Source of the DNA: DATHRK01 sp035513295
GTDB taxonomy: Bacteria > Gemmatimonadota > Gemmatimonadetes > Longimicrobiales > RSA9
Assembly: GCA_035513295.1 (NCBI GenBank)
Contig: DATKCH010000059.1
Coordinates: 1-23,822 of the forward strand
Direction of reading: 5' to 3'
Length of the DNA: 23,822 nt
Shown here: piece after piece, positions 1 through 7,091 of the stretch
Position numbering within the stretch: the first letter of the stretch is position 1
How the letters are laid out: each line of letters starts with the position of its first letter
Program-made: the position numbers and the translations under genes
Notes under the pieces: model-generated
What the model was told of the DNA's origin: nothing
What the model saw: the letters and a program-made list of their open reading frames with translations, nothing else
Databases searched by the model: none

Positions 1-67
1 TCGAGACCCCGGAACGCACCGCCTGGACTCCGAAGTAGAGTGCGGCGTGGACCGCTTCGGGAATCAA
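1..67 (-). CDS. Possible 5' end of an unidentified minus-strand gene running off the left edge
   Basis: Read on the minus strand from a TTG at 67-65, the window edge stays open for 22 codons and about three quarters of these end in G or C, as in the real genes here. The reading contains ALYFGVQ, which could begin a membrane segment. A purine-rich stretch (GGGGGACGGGGGA) directly upstream could serve as ribosome binding site. No ATG or GTG start is available in this frame nearby and the product is unknown. A related minus-strand phrase (LLYYGVQ) occurs at 1845-1870. This is a weak call; the stretch may be non-coding. Confidence 0.22.
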   Translation of the reverse strand, partial: MIPEAVHAALYFGVQAVRSGVS

Positions 68-408
68 GTCCCCCGTCCCCCTTTCACCGTACGTCCTCCA
101 GTGGCCTGCCGGGCCGCAAAACGCGCCCGCCAGCGCGTGTCCTTCGAGTCGAGGAGGCTGCACGAACGAGCAAGCATGATACCACGCGGGGGGGGGCGAC
201 TCCACGCCGCGCCGGCCCCCTCCCCGTCGCGGGCCATCGGCAGGTGTTGCGAACCGGCCACACGGGACGGGCGCACCCGCGCGCTCGGTCGGCCCCGCGG
301 TCCCCCCGCGGCCCGTCGTGACCGCGCCGCTGGAACGGTCTCCACGGGGGAACGGCACTTGCGCACAGGCCGGATCCTCGGCCCCTTACCGCGGTAGCAA
401 CATGTCGA
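68..408. other. Non-coding leader upstream of the O-antigen ligase-like gene
   Basis: No convincing gene is visible in these about 340 bases; the overlapping reading frames are rich in Arg, Pro and Gly and look like GC-rich noise. The stretch holds a run of nine G at 188-196, two copies of CCGCGG at 295-300 and 306-311, and a sigma-54-like promoter at 348-363. It most likely carries the control region of the gene starting at 409. Confidence 0.5.
348..363 (+). promoter_or_regulatory. Candidate sigma-54 (-24/-12) promoter of the O-antigen ligase-like gene
   Basis: The 16-mer GGGAACGGCACTTGCG matches the consensus TGGCACG-N4-TTGCW at 9 of the 12 defined positions, with the invariant GG and GC dinucleotides exactly ten bases apart. 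Transcription would start near 374, about 35 bases before the ATG at 409. The locus encodes a sigma-54 activator at 19404-17878. GG-N10-GC alone is common in GC-rich DNA, so the TTGC match and the spacing to the start codon carry the weight. Confidence 0.5.
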
Positions 409-1833
409 ATGCGTAGCAAGCGAAGGAAACCCGTCGGTGCCTCCGCTCCGGCGTCGGACCGGTTCGACGTCCTCCTGTTCCTGGTGGCGTCCGGCCTGCT
501 GCTTTCGTTCATCTGGCGCCTCCAGAACCTCTTCACTCCCTGGGCGATGATCCAGGGGCCGAGCCTGATGGCTGGCGCCGGCCTCCTGCTGCTCTTCGTG
601 AGCGGCAGGCACCGCACGGTCATCGCGCGGGCGCGGCACCCCGTGGGGGTTGCCACGCTGGTCATCCTCCTGATGGTCGTCGTCTCGATCCCGTGGAGCC
701 TGTACCCGGGACTGAGCTTCGGCTTCCTCTTCGGCGACTTCCTCAAGACGCTCCTGATGATGGCGGTCGTGCTCGGCGCCATCCGGCACGGCGGCCACCT
801 GGAGAAGGTGGCCCTGATGACCGTGGCGGGGGCCGGCCTCTACTGCCTGTACACCCTCACCAATTTCCAGCTGGGCACGAGCGGCCGGCTCGGGAAGCTG
901 ATCTACTACGACGCGAACGACCTCGCCGTCTGGCTGGTCGTCACGATGCCCCTGGCGGCGCACCTCGTATTCCGCCCGCCCTTCCGATTCGCGCGGGTGG
1001 TCGGGCTGGTCTGCCTGGGCATGATCCTGACCGTGTTCGCCCAGACGGGCTCGCGGGGCGGTTTCATCGGGCTGGTCGCGGTCGCCTGCTACATGGTCCT
1101 CGGCTATCGCCAGTTCCCGCTGGCCAAGCGGATCGGCGTCGCCGCCGCGCTCTTCTTCGGGTTGAGTCTGGTGGCGAGCGAGACCTACTGGGACCTCATG
1201 GCCACGCTGCTCGATCCCACGAGCGACTACAACTGGACGGGCAACGAACGGGGCGGCGGCCGGATGAACATCTGGCGGCGCGGCATCGGATACATGCTCG
1301 GCGACCCGCTGACCGGCGTGGGCGCGAGGGCGTTCCCGATTGCCGAGGGGACGTTCTCGGAGTTCGCCGCGCGGCAGCAGTTCGGGATCGGGTGGAAGTG
1401 GTCCGCGGCGCACAACTCGTTCGTGCAGATCGGGGCCGAGCTCGGGGTCATCGGGCTGGCCGCCTTCACCGCGGCGATCGGGATCGCGTTCCGGAGGCTG
1501 TCGCGCATCGCCCGCCGCGCGTCGGATCCAAGCGTGGTGTCGATGGCCCGGGCACTTTCCGCCGCCCTGGTCGGGTACGTGGCGGCCGGCTTCTTCCTTT
1601 CTCAGGCCTACGGCGCGTACCTGTACCTGCTCCTGGGCATGGTGATCGGCCTCGACGTTTCTCTCGGCACAGGCCGGGCCCCGTGGCGCAACGGCCGCCG
1701 GCCACGGAGCGGGGCAGCGCCGCCCCGGGGCGCCCGCCGGCGCGGCGTCCTCGCTCCAGGGCCGGCCGGTGCGGTCTCCCCGAGGGCGCCCGGAGCCGCC
1801 GCCGGGACGGGTTCGGTCGGTGCCGTGACCTGA
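409..1833 (+). CDS. O-antigen ligase / Wzy-like polysaccharide polymerase (Wzy_C family membrane protein)
   Basis: A 474-residue polytopic inner-membrane protein with about ten hydrophobic segments between residues 20 and 418. Two family landmarks are visible: TGSRGGFIGL at 213-222, and after a large periplasmic loop (about 258-333) AAHNSFVQIGAELGVIGL at 333-350, which contains the His expected of WaaL/Wzy_C proteins (H335). Such enzymes transfer or polymerise undecaprenyl-diphosphate-linked glycans on the periplasmic side. Because an ABC exporter is encoded nearby, a ligase role is as likely as a polymerase role. The last 55 residues are an Arg/Pro/Gly/Ala-rich tail with no family counterpart. 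The ATG at 409 lacks a clear Shine-Dalgarno sequence but sits 35 bases after a sigma-54-like promoter. The next gene begins 188 bases downstream. Confidence 0.85.
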   Translation: MRSKRRKPVGASAPASDRFDVLLFLVASGLLLSFIWRLQNLFTPWAMIQGPSLMAGAGLLLLFVSGRHRTVIARARHPVGVATLVILLMVVVSIPWSLYPGLSFGFLFGDFLKTLLMMAVVLGAIRHGGHLEKVALMTVAGAGLYCLYTLTNFQLGTSGRLGKLIYYDANDLAVWLVVTMPLAAHLVFRPPFRFARVVGLVCLGMILTVFAQTGSRGGFIGLVAVACYMVLGYRQFPLAKRIGVAAALFFGLSLVASETYWDLMATLLDPTSDYNWTGNERGGGRMNIWRRGIGYMLGDPLTGVGARAFPIAEGTFSEFAARQQFGIGWKWSAAHNSFVQIGAELGVIGLAAFTAAIGIAFRRLSRIARRASDPSVVSMARALSAALVGYVAAGFFLSQAYGAYLYLLLGMVIGLDVSLGTGRAPWRNGRRPRSGAAPPRGARRRGVLAPGPAGAVSPRAPGAAAGTGSVGAVT

Positions 1834-2021
1834 CGGCGCTGGACGCCGTAGTACAGCAGGGCGAGCGCCGTGCTGTCCGCTCTGCTTGACCCGGGCCGTC
1901 TCACGTCGAAGCAATCCTCCTCGCCTGGAAGTGCCGACTGGCAGGTCTACCGGCCCAGCAAGCCTGGGCCAGCCGCAACGAGCTGGATCCGAATCGTCGC
2001 TCGGCTGTAAGAAGCCGCGCC

Positions 2022-2936
2022 ATGCCATCTCCCAAGGCTGCCGTCGAGCGACTGTTGAGCGTCTCCCCGATCCGCGCACTGGCGCGGCGCGCGGTCCGCT
2101 CCTCGAGGCTGGTACTCGCGTACCACAACGTGGTCCCGGACGGCGAGCCGGTCGGGGCGGATCGATCTCTCCACATCCCTCTATCCGCGTTTGAGCGCCA
2201 CCTCGACGAGCTTGCCATGACGCATCGTGTCGTCCCCCTGAGCGACGTACTCGGAGCCGCGGATGGGCTCCCGGAGGGACCATGTGTTGCCATCACATTC
2301 GATGACGCCTACCTGGGCGCGGTGCGGTTCGGCGTGGCGGCGCTGGCCCAACGGGGCCTTCCGGCGACCATCTTCGTGTCTCCAGGCCTTCTTGGCGGAC
2401 GGACCTTCTGGTGGGATGCTTTCTCCTTCGCCGATCAGGCGGCGGCATCCGACTTCCGAGATCGTGCACTGCGCGATGGCGCCGGGATGGACGAAGAGGT
2501 TCGCGCTCTCGCCGCCGAGGCGGGCCTCGCGCCCGTAAACGCCCCCGAGTTCGCCGTCAGCGCGGGTGAAGGTGACGTCGACGCGGCCCTCGAGCGCCAT
2601 CCCGGCCTCTCAGTCGGCGCTCATTCATGGACGCATCCCAACCTCGCTTGCATCGGTGCGACTCGGCTGGAGGAAGAGCTTCATCGACCTTTGCTCTGGC
2701 TTGCAAGCCGAACGGAAGGGCGCACCTTGCGGGTCATGAGCTACCCGTATGGGTCCTATGACGCACGCGTGGCGAAAGCGGCTTCGAGGACAGGTTACGA
2801 TGCGGCGTTCGCGAGCACGGCAGGGTGGATCGGCGCGACGGTCGCCAATCGCTATGGGGTTCCGCGGCTCAACGTTCCGGCGGGAATCTCCCGCGCCGGT
2901 TTCCGTCTCCGAATCGACGGCGTTCTCGTGCGATGA
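2022..2936 (+). CDS. Polysaccharide deacetylase (NodB/CE4 family)
   Basis: A 304-residue protein with the metal-dependent CE4 deacetylase motifs: TFDDAY at residues 92-97 (motif 1, with both aspartates; canonical TFDDG has Gly where this has Ala), HSWTHP at 201-206 (motif 2, the two metal-binding histidines) and SYPYGSYD at 240-247 (motif 3). The fold core begins around VLAYHNV (31-37). No signal peptide or membrane segment is visible, so it would act in the cytoplasm on a lipid-linked or nucleotide-linked N-acetyl sugar, unless it is exported in some other way. Its stop overlaps the start of the following glycosyltransferase by ATGA, so the two are probably translationally coupled. Third-position GC is about 75 % in a 40-codon sample, lower than in the genes further right. 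Confidence 0.88.
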   Translation: MPSPKAAVERLLSVSPIRALARRAVRSSRLVLAYHNVVPDGEPVGADRSLHIPLSAFERHLDELAMTHRVVPLSDVLGAADGLPEGPCVAITFDDAYLGAVRFGVAALAQRGLPATIFVSPGLLGGRTFWWDAFSFADQAAASDFRDRALRDGAGMDEEVRALAAEAGLAPVNAPEFAVSAGEGDVDAALERHPGLSVGAHSWTHPNLACIGATRLEEELHRPLLWLASRTEGRTLRVMSYPYGSYDARVAKAASRTGYDAAFASTAGWIGATVANRYGVPRLNVPAGISRAGFRLRIDGVLVR

Positions 2937-4051
2937 GCCGAAGGATCCACGTGGCGAACGTGGTGTGGAAGTTCGACCTCGGAGGGCTCGAGCGCGTCGT
3001 GGCCGAGCTCGGCAGAACGCTGGATCCCGCGACGTTCGACCTCTCGGTCCTGTCGCTGGGCGGCGGCGGCACGATGGCGGAGGCGGCCTCCTCCTCGCGG
3101 CTACGCGTCCGAGTCCCCTCGCCGCAGGGAAGGCTCTCTCTCCTTCGTCCGGCCGCCCTTGCGGCGGACCTCCGCCGCCTCGGCCCGGACATCGTCCACA
3201 GCCACAGCGGTGTCTGGCTGAAGGCCGCGTACGCGGCGCGATTGGCCGGCGTACCCGGCATTGTCCACACGGACCATGGGAGACCACACCCCGATCGACT
3301 GACGGCCCGGATCGCGGACCGTTTCGGAGCGCGCCTTACGGATCGCGTGATCGCCGTGTCTCCGCCCCTGGCGGAGTATCTCAGTCGGCGCATCGTTGGC
3401 GGTGGCCGGACGGTGCAGGTTATCTGCAACGGCGTCGACACGGACAGGTTCGTTCCCGGCGATCCAGCGGCAATCAGGGGCCGGCTCGGAATCCCCCTCG
3501 ATGGCCTGGTCGTCGGCAGCGTCGGCCGACTGGAGCCCGTCAAAGCCTATGACAGTCTCATCCGCGCCTTCGGAATGGCGAACGAGGCGCTTGGGGAGCC
3601 GGTTCATCTAGTTTTGGTCGGAGATGGATCGCAGCATGCACGCCTCCTGGACACGGCGCGGGCAGCAAGTTACGCGGAACGGATCCACCTCGTCGGCAGG
3701 CAGGACGCCGTTCCGGAGTGGTTGGCGGGTTTCGACATCTTCGCGCTCACGTCGCTCAGCGAGGGGACGTCCATGAGCTTGCTGGAAGCCATGGCCTGCG
3801 CCTGCTGCCCCGTAGTCACAGCCGTGGGGGGTACTCCAGATGTACTCGGTCCCGCGCTGGCCCACCGCTTGGTGCGCCCTGGCGACGATGCCGCATTCGG
3901 ACGCGCCCTCGCCGACGCACTCTTGGACCGCGCCCGCCGCGAGCGCGACATGAAGCGTGCGCGCGATCGCGTCGTCGAGGCGTACGCGCTGCAAGCGATG
4001 GCCGACGCGTACGAAAAGGTGTACAGGTCGATGTTGGACCGATTGCGATGA
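2933..4051 (+). CDS. Glycosyltransferase family 4 (GT-B fold)
   Basis: A 372-residue GT4-type retaining glycosyltransferase. The N-terminal half shows FDLGGLERVV (the acceptor-domain glycine-rich loop) and HSHSGVW. The C-terminal half shows GSVGRLEPVKAYDSLI and the E-x7-E motif in SEGTSMSLLEAM, which binds the sugar nucleotide. It is expected to be a soluble or peripheral cytoplasmic enzyme that adds a sugar to the lipid-linked repeat. The frame stays open upstream to 2825, but the ATG at 2933 is chosen because it gives the usual short N-terminus (MSRRIHVAN) and an ATGA overlap with the deacetylase. It overlaps the next gene the same way. A 40-codon sample from 3542 has only about 65 % G/C at third positions, against about 100 % in the GT4 at 10256. 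Confidence 0.9.
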   Translation: MSRRIHVANVVWKFDLGGLERVVAELGRTLDPATFDLSVLSLGGGGTMAEAASSSRLRVRVPSPQGRLSLLRPAALAADLRRLGPDIVHSHSGVWLKAAYAARLAGVPGIVHTDHGRPHPDRLTARIADRFGARLTDRVIAVSPPLAEYLSRRIVGGGRTVQVICNGVDTDRFVPGDPAAIRGRLGIPLDGLVVGSVGRLEPVKAYDSLIRAFGMANEALGEPVHLVLVGDGSQHARLLDTARAASYAERIHLVGRQDAVPEWLAGFDIFALTSLSEGTSMSLLEAMACACCPVVTAVGGTPDVLGPALAHRLVRPGDDAAFGRALADALLDRARRERDMKRARDRVVEAYALQAMADAYEKVYRSMLDRLR

Positions 4052-5472
4052 AGCGCCTACTTCTGGTCGCGTACCACTATCCTCCGGACCCGTCCGTCGG
4101 CGCACAGCGTTGGGCGAGAATGGTGCCCATCCTGAGGGAGCATGGTTGGACGGCGGACGTCGTCACTGCGGCGGCCGACGGGCAGGGCACCCTACCGGCC
4201 GGGTCCGAGCCTGAGGGGTCCGGCGGGTTCGGCCGGGTTTTCAGGGTTCCTCAGCCGGTCCTTGCGCTTGAACGCCTCGAGCGCGCCGCCTGGATTCTGT
4301 ATGACCTTGCCCGACGGACCTTCTCCGGGGCTGCGGACGGCCGCACAGAATCCGGCCTGCATACGGTGGATGCGGAGTCGCCCACGGATTTGGCTGACAG
4401 AGTCTCCCTTCCCCACAGGGGATCGTCGCGATCGGAGGTTCGGTGGCGTTTGACGACCCCGAGGGGATGGGGGCGTGTTTTCTGGACGTGGCTGGGGCGC
4501 GCGCGCTTCCGCGCCTGGGGGCGCATGGCGATCAGCGCCGTGGTCGAGACCAGCCGATTGAGGCGATATCACGCCGTCGTCGTCACATCGCCTCCGCACT
4601 GGGTTCAGGAAATAGGACGAGAGTACGCTGTGAGCTGCGGGATTCCGTTCGTCATGGACCTGCGAGATCCTTGGTCCACCACCGAGGCGTTGCTCGAGCC
4701 AGTTGCCAGTCCGCTCTGGCTCCGCCTCGCCCGAGCCGACGAGATGCGCTGCGTAAGGGATGCCGCGGCGGTTCTGGCCAATACCGAGAACGCCGCGGAG
4801 GCGCTCGCGGCGGAGCACCCCGGAGCCGTGGGGAAGATCTGGGTCGTGCCGAACGGATGGGACGGCGCGGCAACGGAATCAGCCGAGGTCGTTCCTCCAC
4901 GCCCGCGCCGCCCGTTCACGGTTTCATATGTGGGTACCCTCTATTTCGATCGATCGCCGCGAAGTCTCTTCCGCGGACTTGCGTGCGCCATCCGGAAAAC
5001 GGGAGCCAGTCCGGCGACGTTGCGACTCGAGATCATGGGCAGGATCGAGAACGGCTCGGCGGATCAAATTGCCGCGATGGCGTCCCAAGAAGGGGTCGAG
5101 GATTTCCTGTTCATCCATCCCCCTGGCTCCCGGGCCGACGCTCGCGCGCTGATGGACCGCTCGGCCCTACTGGTAAGCCTTCCGTGGGCCCATACCCTCG
5201 CCGTACCCGCGAAGATCTACGAATACATGACGTTCGGGGCCTGGTTGCTCGTGCTGGAGCGCGCAGGGACGGCGCCTGCCCGAATGCTCGACGGGAGTAG
5301 CGCGTTGGTTGTGGATCCAGACGATGTCGCGGGGATCGCCGAGGTGTTGCGACAATGCTACACATCGTACTCAAGGGGCGAGAGACCGACTCCTCTCGCG
5401 GCAGCGGGCCGGTTCAGCCGACGCGAGGCCGTCGCGACGCTGGCCACGGCGCTGGACCGCGCTGTTTCATGA
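4048..5472 (+). CDS. Glycosyltransferase of the GT4-like type (divergent)
   Basis: A 474-residue protein beginning MKRLLLVAYHYPPDPSVGAQ, a typical N-terminus of GT4-like glycosyltransferases (LLVAYHYPP followed by a small-residue/Arg loop). Further signs are VTSPPHWVQEIG and MDLRDPW in the N-terminal domain, VPNGWD at the domain junction, and YVGTLYFDRSP at the start of the nucleotide-sugar domain. The usual E-x7-E is reduced: the region reads AVPAKIYEYMTFGAW with a single Glu, as in some WcaI/WbuB-like members. A stretch around residues 95-150 looks like a family-specific insertion. It starts in an ATGA overlap with the preceding GT4 and is the last gene of the low-GC3 cassette. A donor or acceptor cannot be assigned. 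Confidence 0.82.
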   Translation: MKRLLLVAYHYPPDPSVGAQRWARMVPILREHGWTADVVTAAADGQGTLPAGSEPEGSGGFGRVFRVPQPVLALERLERAAWILYDLARRTFSGAADGRTESGLHTVDAESPTDLADRVSLPHRGSSRSEVRWRLTTPRGWGRVFWTWLGRARFRAWGRMAISAVVETSRLRRYHAVVVTSPPHWVQEIGREYAVSCGIPFVMDLRDPWSTTEALLEPVASPLWLRLARADEMRCVRDAAAVLANTENAAEALAAEHPGAVGKIWVVPNGWDGAATESAEVVPPRPRRPFTVSYVGTLYFDRSPRSLFRGLACAIRKTGASPATLRLEIMGRIENGSADQIAAMASQEGVEDFLFIHPPGSRADARALMDRSALLVSLPWAHTLAVPAKIYEYMTFGAWLLVLERAGTAPARMLDGSSALVVDPDDVAGIAEVLRQCYTSYSRGERPTPLAAAGRFSRREAVATLATALDRAVS

Positions 5473-5538
5473 GGAGGGGGATCCGACTGGCCGGCGTCGC
5501 AGGCCGCGCGTTTGTCCCCGGAACCTCTGGAGCCATCG

Positions 5539-5554
5539 TGGCACGGGTCCTGCC
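5539..5554 (+). promoter_or_regulatory. Candidate sigma-54 (-24/-12) promoter of the lipoprotein-Wzm unit
   Basis: TGGCACGGGTCCTGCC contains a perfect -24 box (TGGCACG) and a -12 box CTGC with one change from TTGC, at the exact spacing GG-N10-GC. Predicted transcription start is near 5565, 35 bases upstream of the ATG at 5600. The 127-base gap between the glycosyltransferase stop and the lipoprotein start is otherwise unexplained. This is the best -24 match seen in a non-coding part of the window. Confidence 0.6.
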
Positions 5555-5599
5555 GCCGATTCGCGCAGGGATGCCCCGCGTTTGGGAGGTGGAAGCTTC

Positions 5600-6091
5600 A
5601 TGGTACCAATCGAATGGATGGTCGGGCACCGCGTCGTCGCGATCGCCGTCCTGCTGGGCGCAGCGTTCCTCGGCGCTTGCCGTGACGATCCCCTCGGGCC
5701 GCGGCTGATCGGACTCGAGTGCAGACAGCCCGACGGGTCGCTCCAGGAATGCGACCTCATCCTGACCGAGGCCGGCGGATTCCAGATCACCCTCCTCTTC
5801 ACCGAGTGCATGGTGTCGGGGAACGCGGTGCGCGTCACCAAGCCCGCCGTCGCGGAGCCCATCGTCACGGACGACGGCTGCACCGAGAGCCCCGGCCTGC
5901 TCGCGAGTTTCCCCGGCCCGTACGCGGCGGGCACCGCGGTGTCGATCCAAATCGAATCGGCGCACGCGAGTCAAAATTCGGCTCTTAGGGCATCCGGCGA
6001 GTTCCCGTCGTGGACGGTGGAGTTCGAGGACGGCGGAGATGACGATTTCGACGATCTGATTCTCCTGATCGAACACCTGCCGGCGACTTGA
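5600..6091 (+). CDS. Small lipoprotein with DUF4114-like acidic C-terminal motif
   Basis: A 163-residue protein. The N-terminus has a positively charged start, a hydrophobic stretch and a lipobox LGAC with the lipidated Cys around residue 27 (AAFLGACRDD). The mature part contains several more cysteines (ECRQ, QECD, TECM, DGCTES), which could form disulphides in the periplasm. The C-terminus reads VEFEDGGDDDFDDLILLIE, which resembles the EDxxxGGDxDFND motif of DUF4114-type and many surface-protein domains thought to bind calcium. The ATG at 5600 is preceded by GGGAGGT at 5584-5590, a good ribosome binding site, and replaces a longer open frame. It lies 7 bases before the ABC permease gene, so a role in surface polysaccharide export or anchoring is a contextual guess. 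Confidence 0.72.
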   Translation: MVPIEWMVGHRVVAIAVLLGAAFLGACRDDPLGPRLIGLECRQPDGSLQECDLILTEAGGFQITLLFTECMVSGNAVRVTKPAVAEPIVTDDGCTESPGLLASFPGPYAAGTAVSIQIESAHASQNSALRASGEFPSWTVEFEDGGDDDFDDLILLIEHLPAT

Positions 6092-6098
6092 GCGGCAC

Positions 6099-7085
6099 GT
6101 GACCGTAAGCGAAACCGGTGCGGCGACGGGGCCGGTCGTCGGGCGCGATGCCCCTCCAGGCCCCGGAGCGCCCCCCTCTCGTCGAAACGGCGGAGCACCG
6201 GTCGCGGGCCCCGGCGATGCCTGGCTCGGCCTCTTCGGCACCCTGCGCGAGATCGGCGCGGAGGCCTGGCAGTACCGCCAGCTGACCTACCAGCTCGCCC
6301 TGCGCGACGTTCGCATCCGTTACAAGCAGGCGGTGATGGGGTTCGCGTGGGCCATTCTCATGCCCGCGCTGATCGTCCTCGCGGGAGCGCTCGTCCGGTA
6401 TGCCATGGCGTACGTGTCGGGAAGCGAGGTCAACAGCGGGCAGATCGCGGGGATGGCGGTGAAGGCCGTGCCGTGGGCGTTCTTCGTGGGGGCCATCGGG
6501 TTCGCCACGACTAGCCTGACCGGAAACGCCCAGCTCGTCGGCAAGGTCTACTTTCCCCGCGAGGCGCTGCCGCTCGCGGCGGTGCTCGCGCAGTCGTTCG
6601 ACTCGACCGTCGGAACCGCGGCGTTGTTGCTGGCGCTACCGATCATGGGAGTGGGTTACACGCTGGGCGGCATCGTCTGGGTGCCCCTGCTGGCGCTCAT
6701 GCTTTTCTCGTTTACGCTGGGGGCGGCGCTGCTGTTGGGATGCGCGAACCTCTTCTTCCGCGACGTGAAGTACATCGTCCAGGTGCTCCTGACCTTCGGA
6801 ATCTTCTTCACTCCGGTGTTCTTCGAGCCGGAGATGTTCGGAACGCTCGGGGCCCAGCTCATGATGTTGAACCCTCTCGCTCCGATGCTCGAAGGCCTTC
6901 GCCTGGCGCTCGTGGAGGGGCACAACCTGCTCGAGCCGCTCACGGTGCTGAGCGGACGGGGTGCGGAGATCGTCGCGTGGCATCCGGCCTACCTCGCGTA
7001 CTCCGCCGCGGCGTCGATCGGGGCGCTCGTCTTCGGGGCGCTGATCTTTCACCGCTTCGAGTTCGTCTTCGCCGAGTACGTCTGA
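6099..7085 (+). CDS. wzm: ABC-2 type polysaccharide export permease (Wzm-like)
   Basis: A 328-residue protein starting at GTG. After a 45-residue Pro/Gly-rich cytoplasmic leader it shows the conserved entry of polysaccharide ABC-2 permeases: LALRDVRIRYKQAVMGFAW (about residues 67-85), then six hydrophobic segments to the end. LFFRDVKYIVQ and FFTPVFFEP are typical of the Wzm/TagG family. It would form the membrane channel that moves undecaprenyl-linked glycan from the cytoplasm to the periplasm, with the ATPase Wzt encoded about 6.5 kb downstream (13577-14794) rather than next door. It starts 7 bases after the lipoprotein and ends 6 bases before a glycosyltransferase, so these three genes form one transcription unit. 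Confidence 0.9.
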   Translation: MTVSETGAATGPVVGRDAPPGPGAPPSRRNGGAPVAGPGDAWLGLFGTLREIGAEAWQYRQLTYQLALRDVRIRYKQAVMGFAWAILMPALIVLAGALVRYAMAYVSGSEVNSGQIAGMAVKAVPWAFFVGAIGFATTSLTGNAQLVGKVYFPREALPLAAVLAQSFDSTVGTAALLLALPIMGVGYTLGGIVWVPLLALMLFSFTLGAALLLGCANLFFRDVKYIVQVLLTFGIFFTPVFFEPEMFGTLGAQLMMLNPLAPMLEGLRLALVEGHNLLEPLTVLSGRGAEIVAWHPAYLAYSAAASIGALVFGALIFHRFEFVFAEYV

Positions 7086-7091
7086 TCCTCG

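Noticed and set aside
295..311. Two CCGCGG copies spaced by five bases
   Set aside because: Each is self-palindromic and common in this composition; no further support for an operator.
64..2283. A 739-codon minus-strand open frame
   Set aside because: Antisense to the ligase-like gene and part of the deacetylase gene; rich in Arg, Pro, Asp and His with no domain, a typical shadow in GC-rich DNA.
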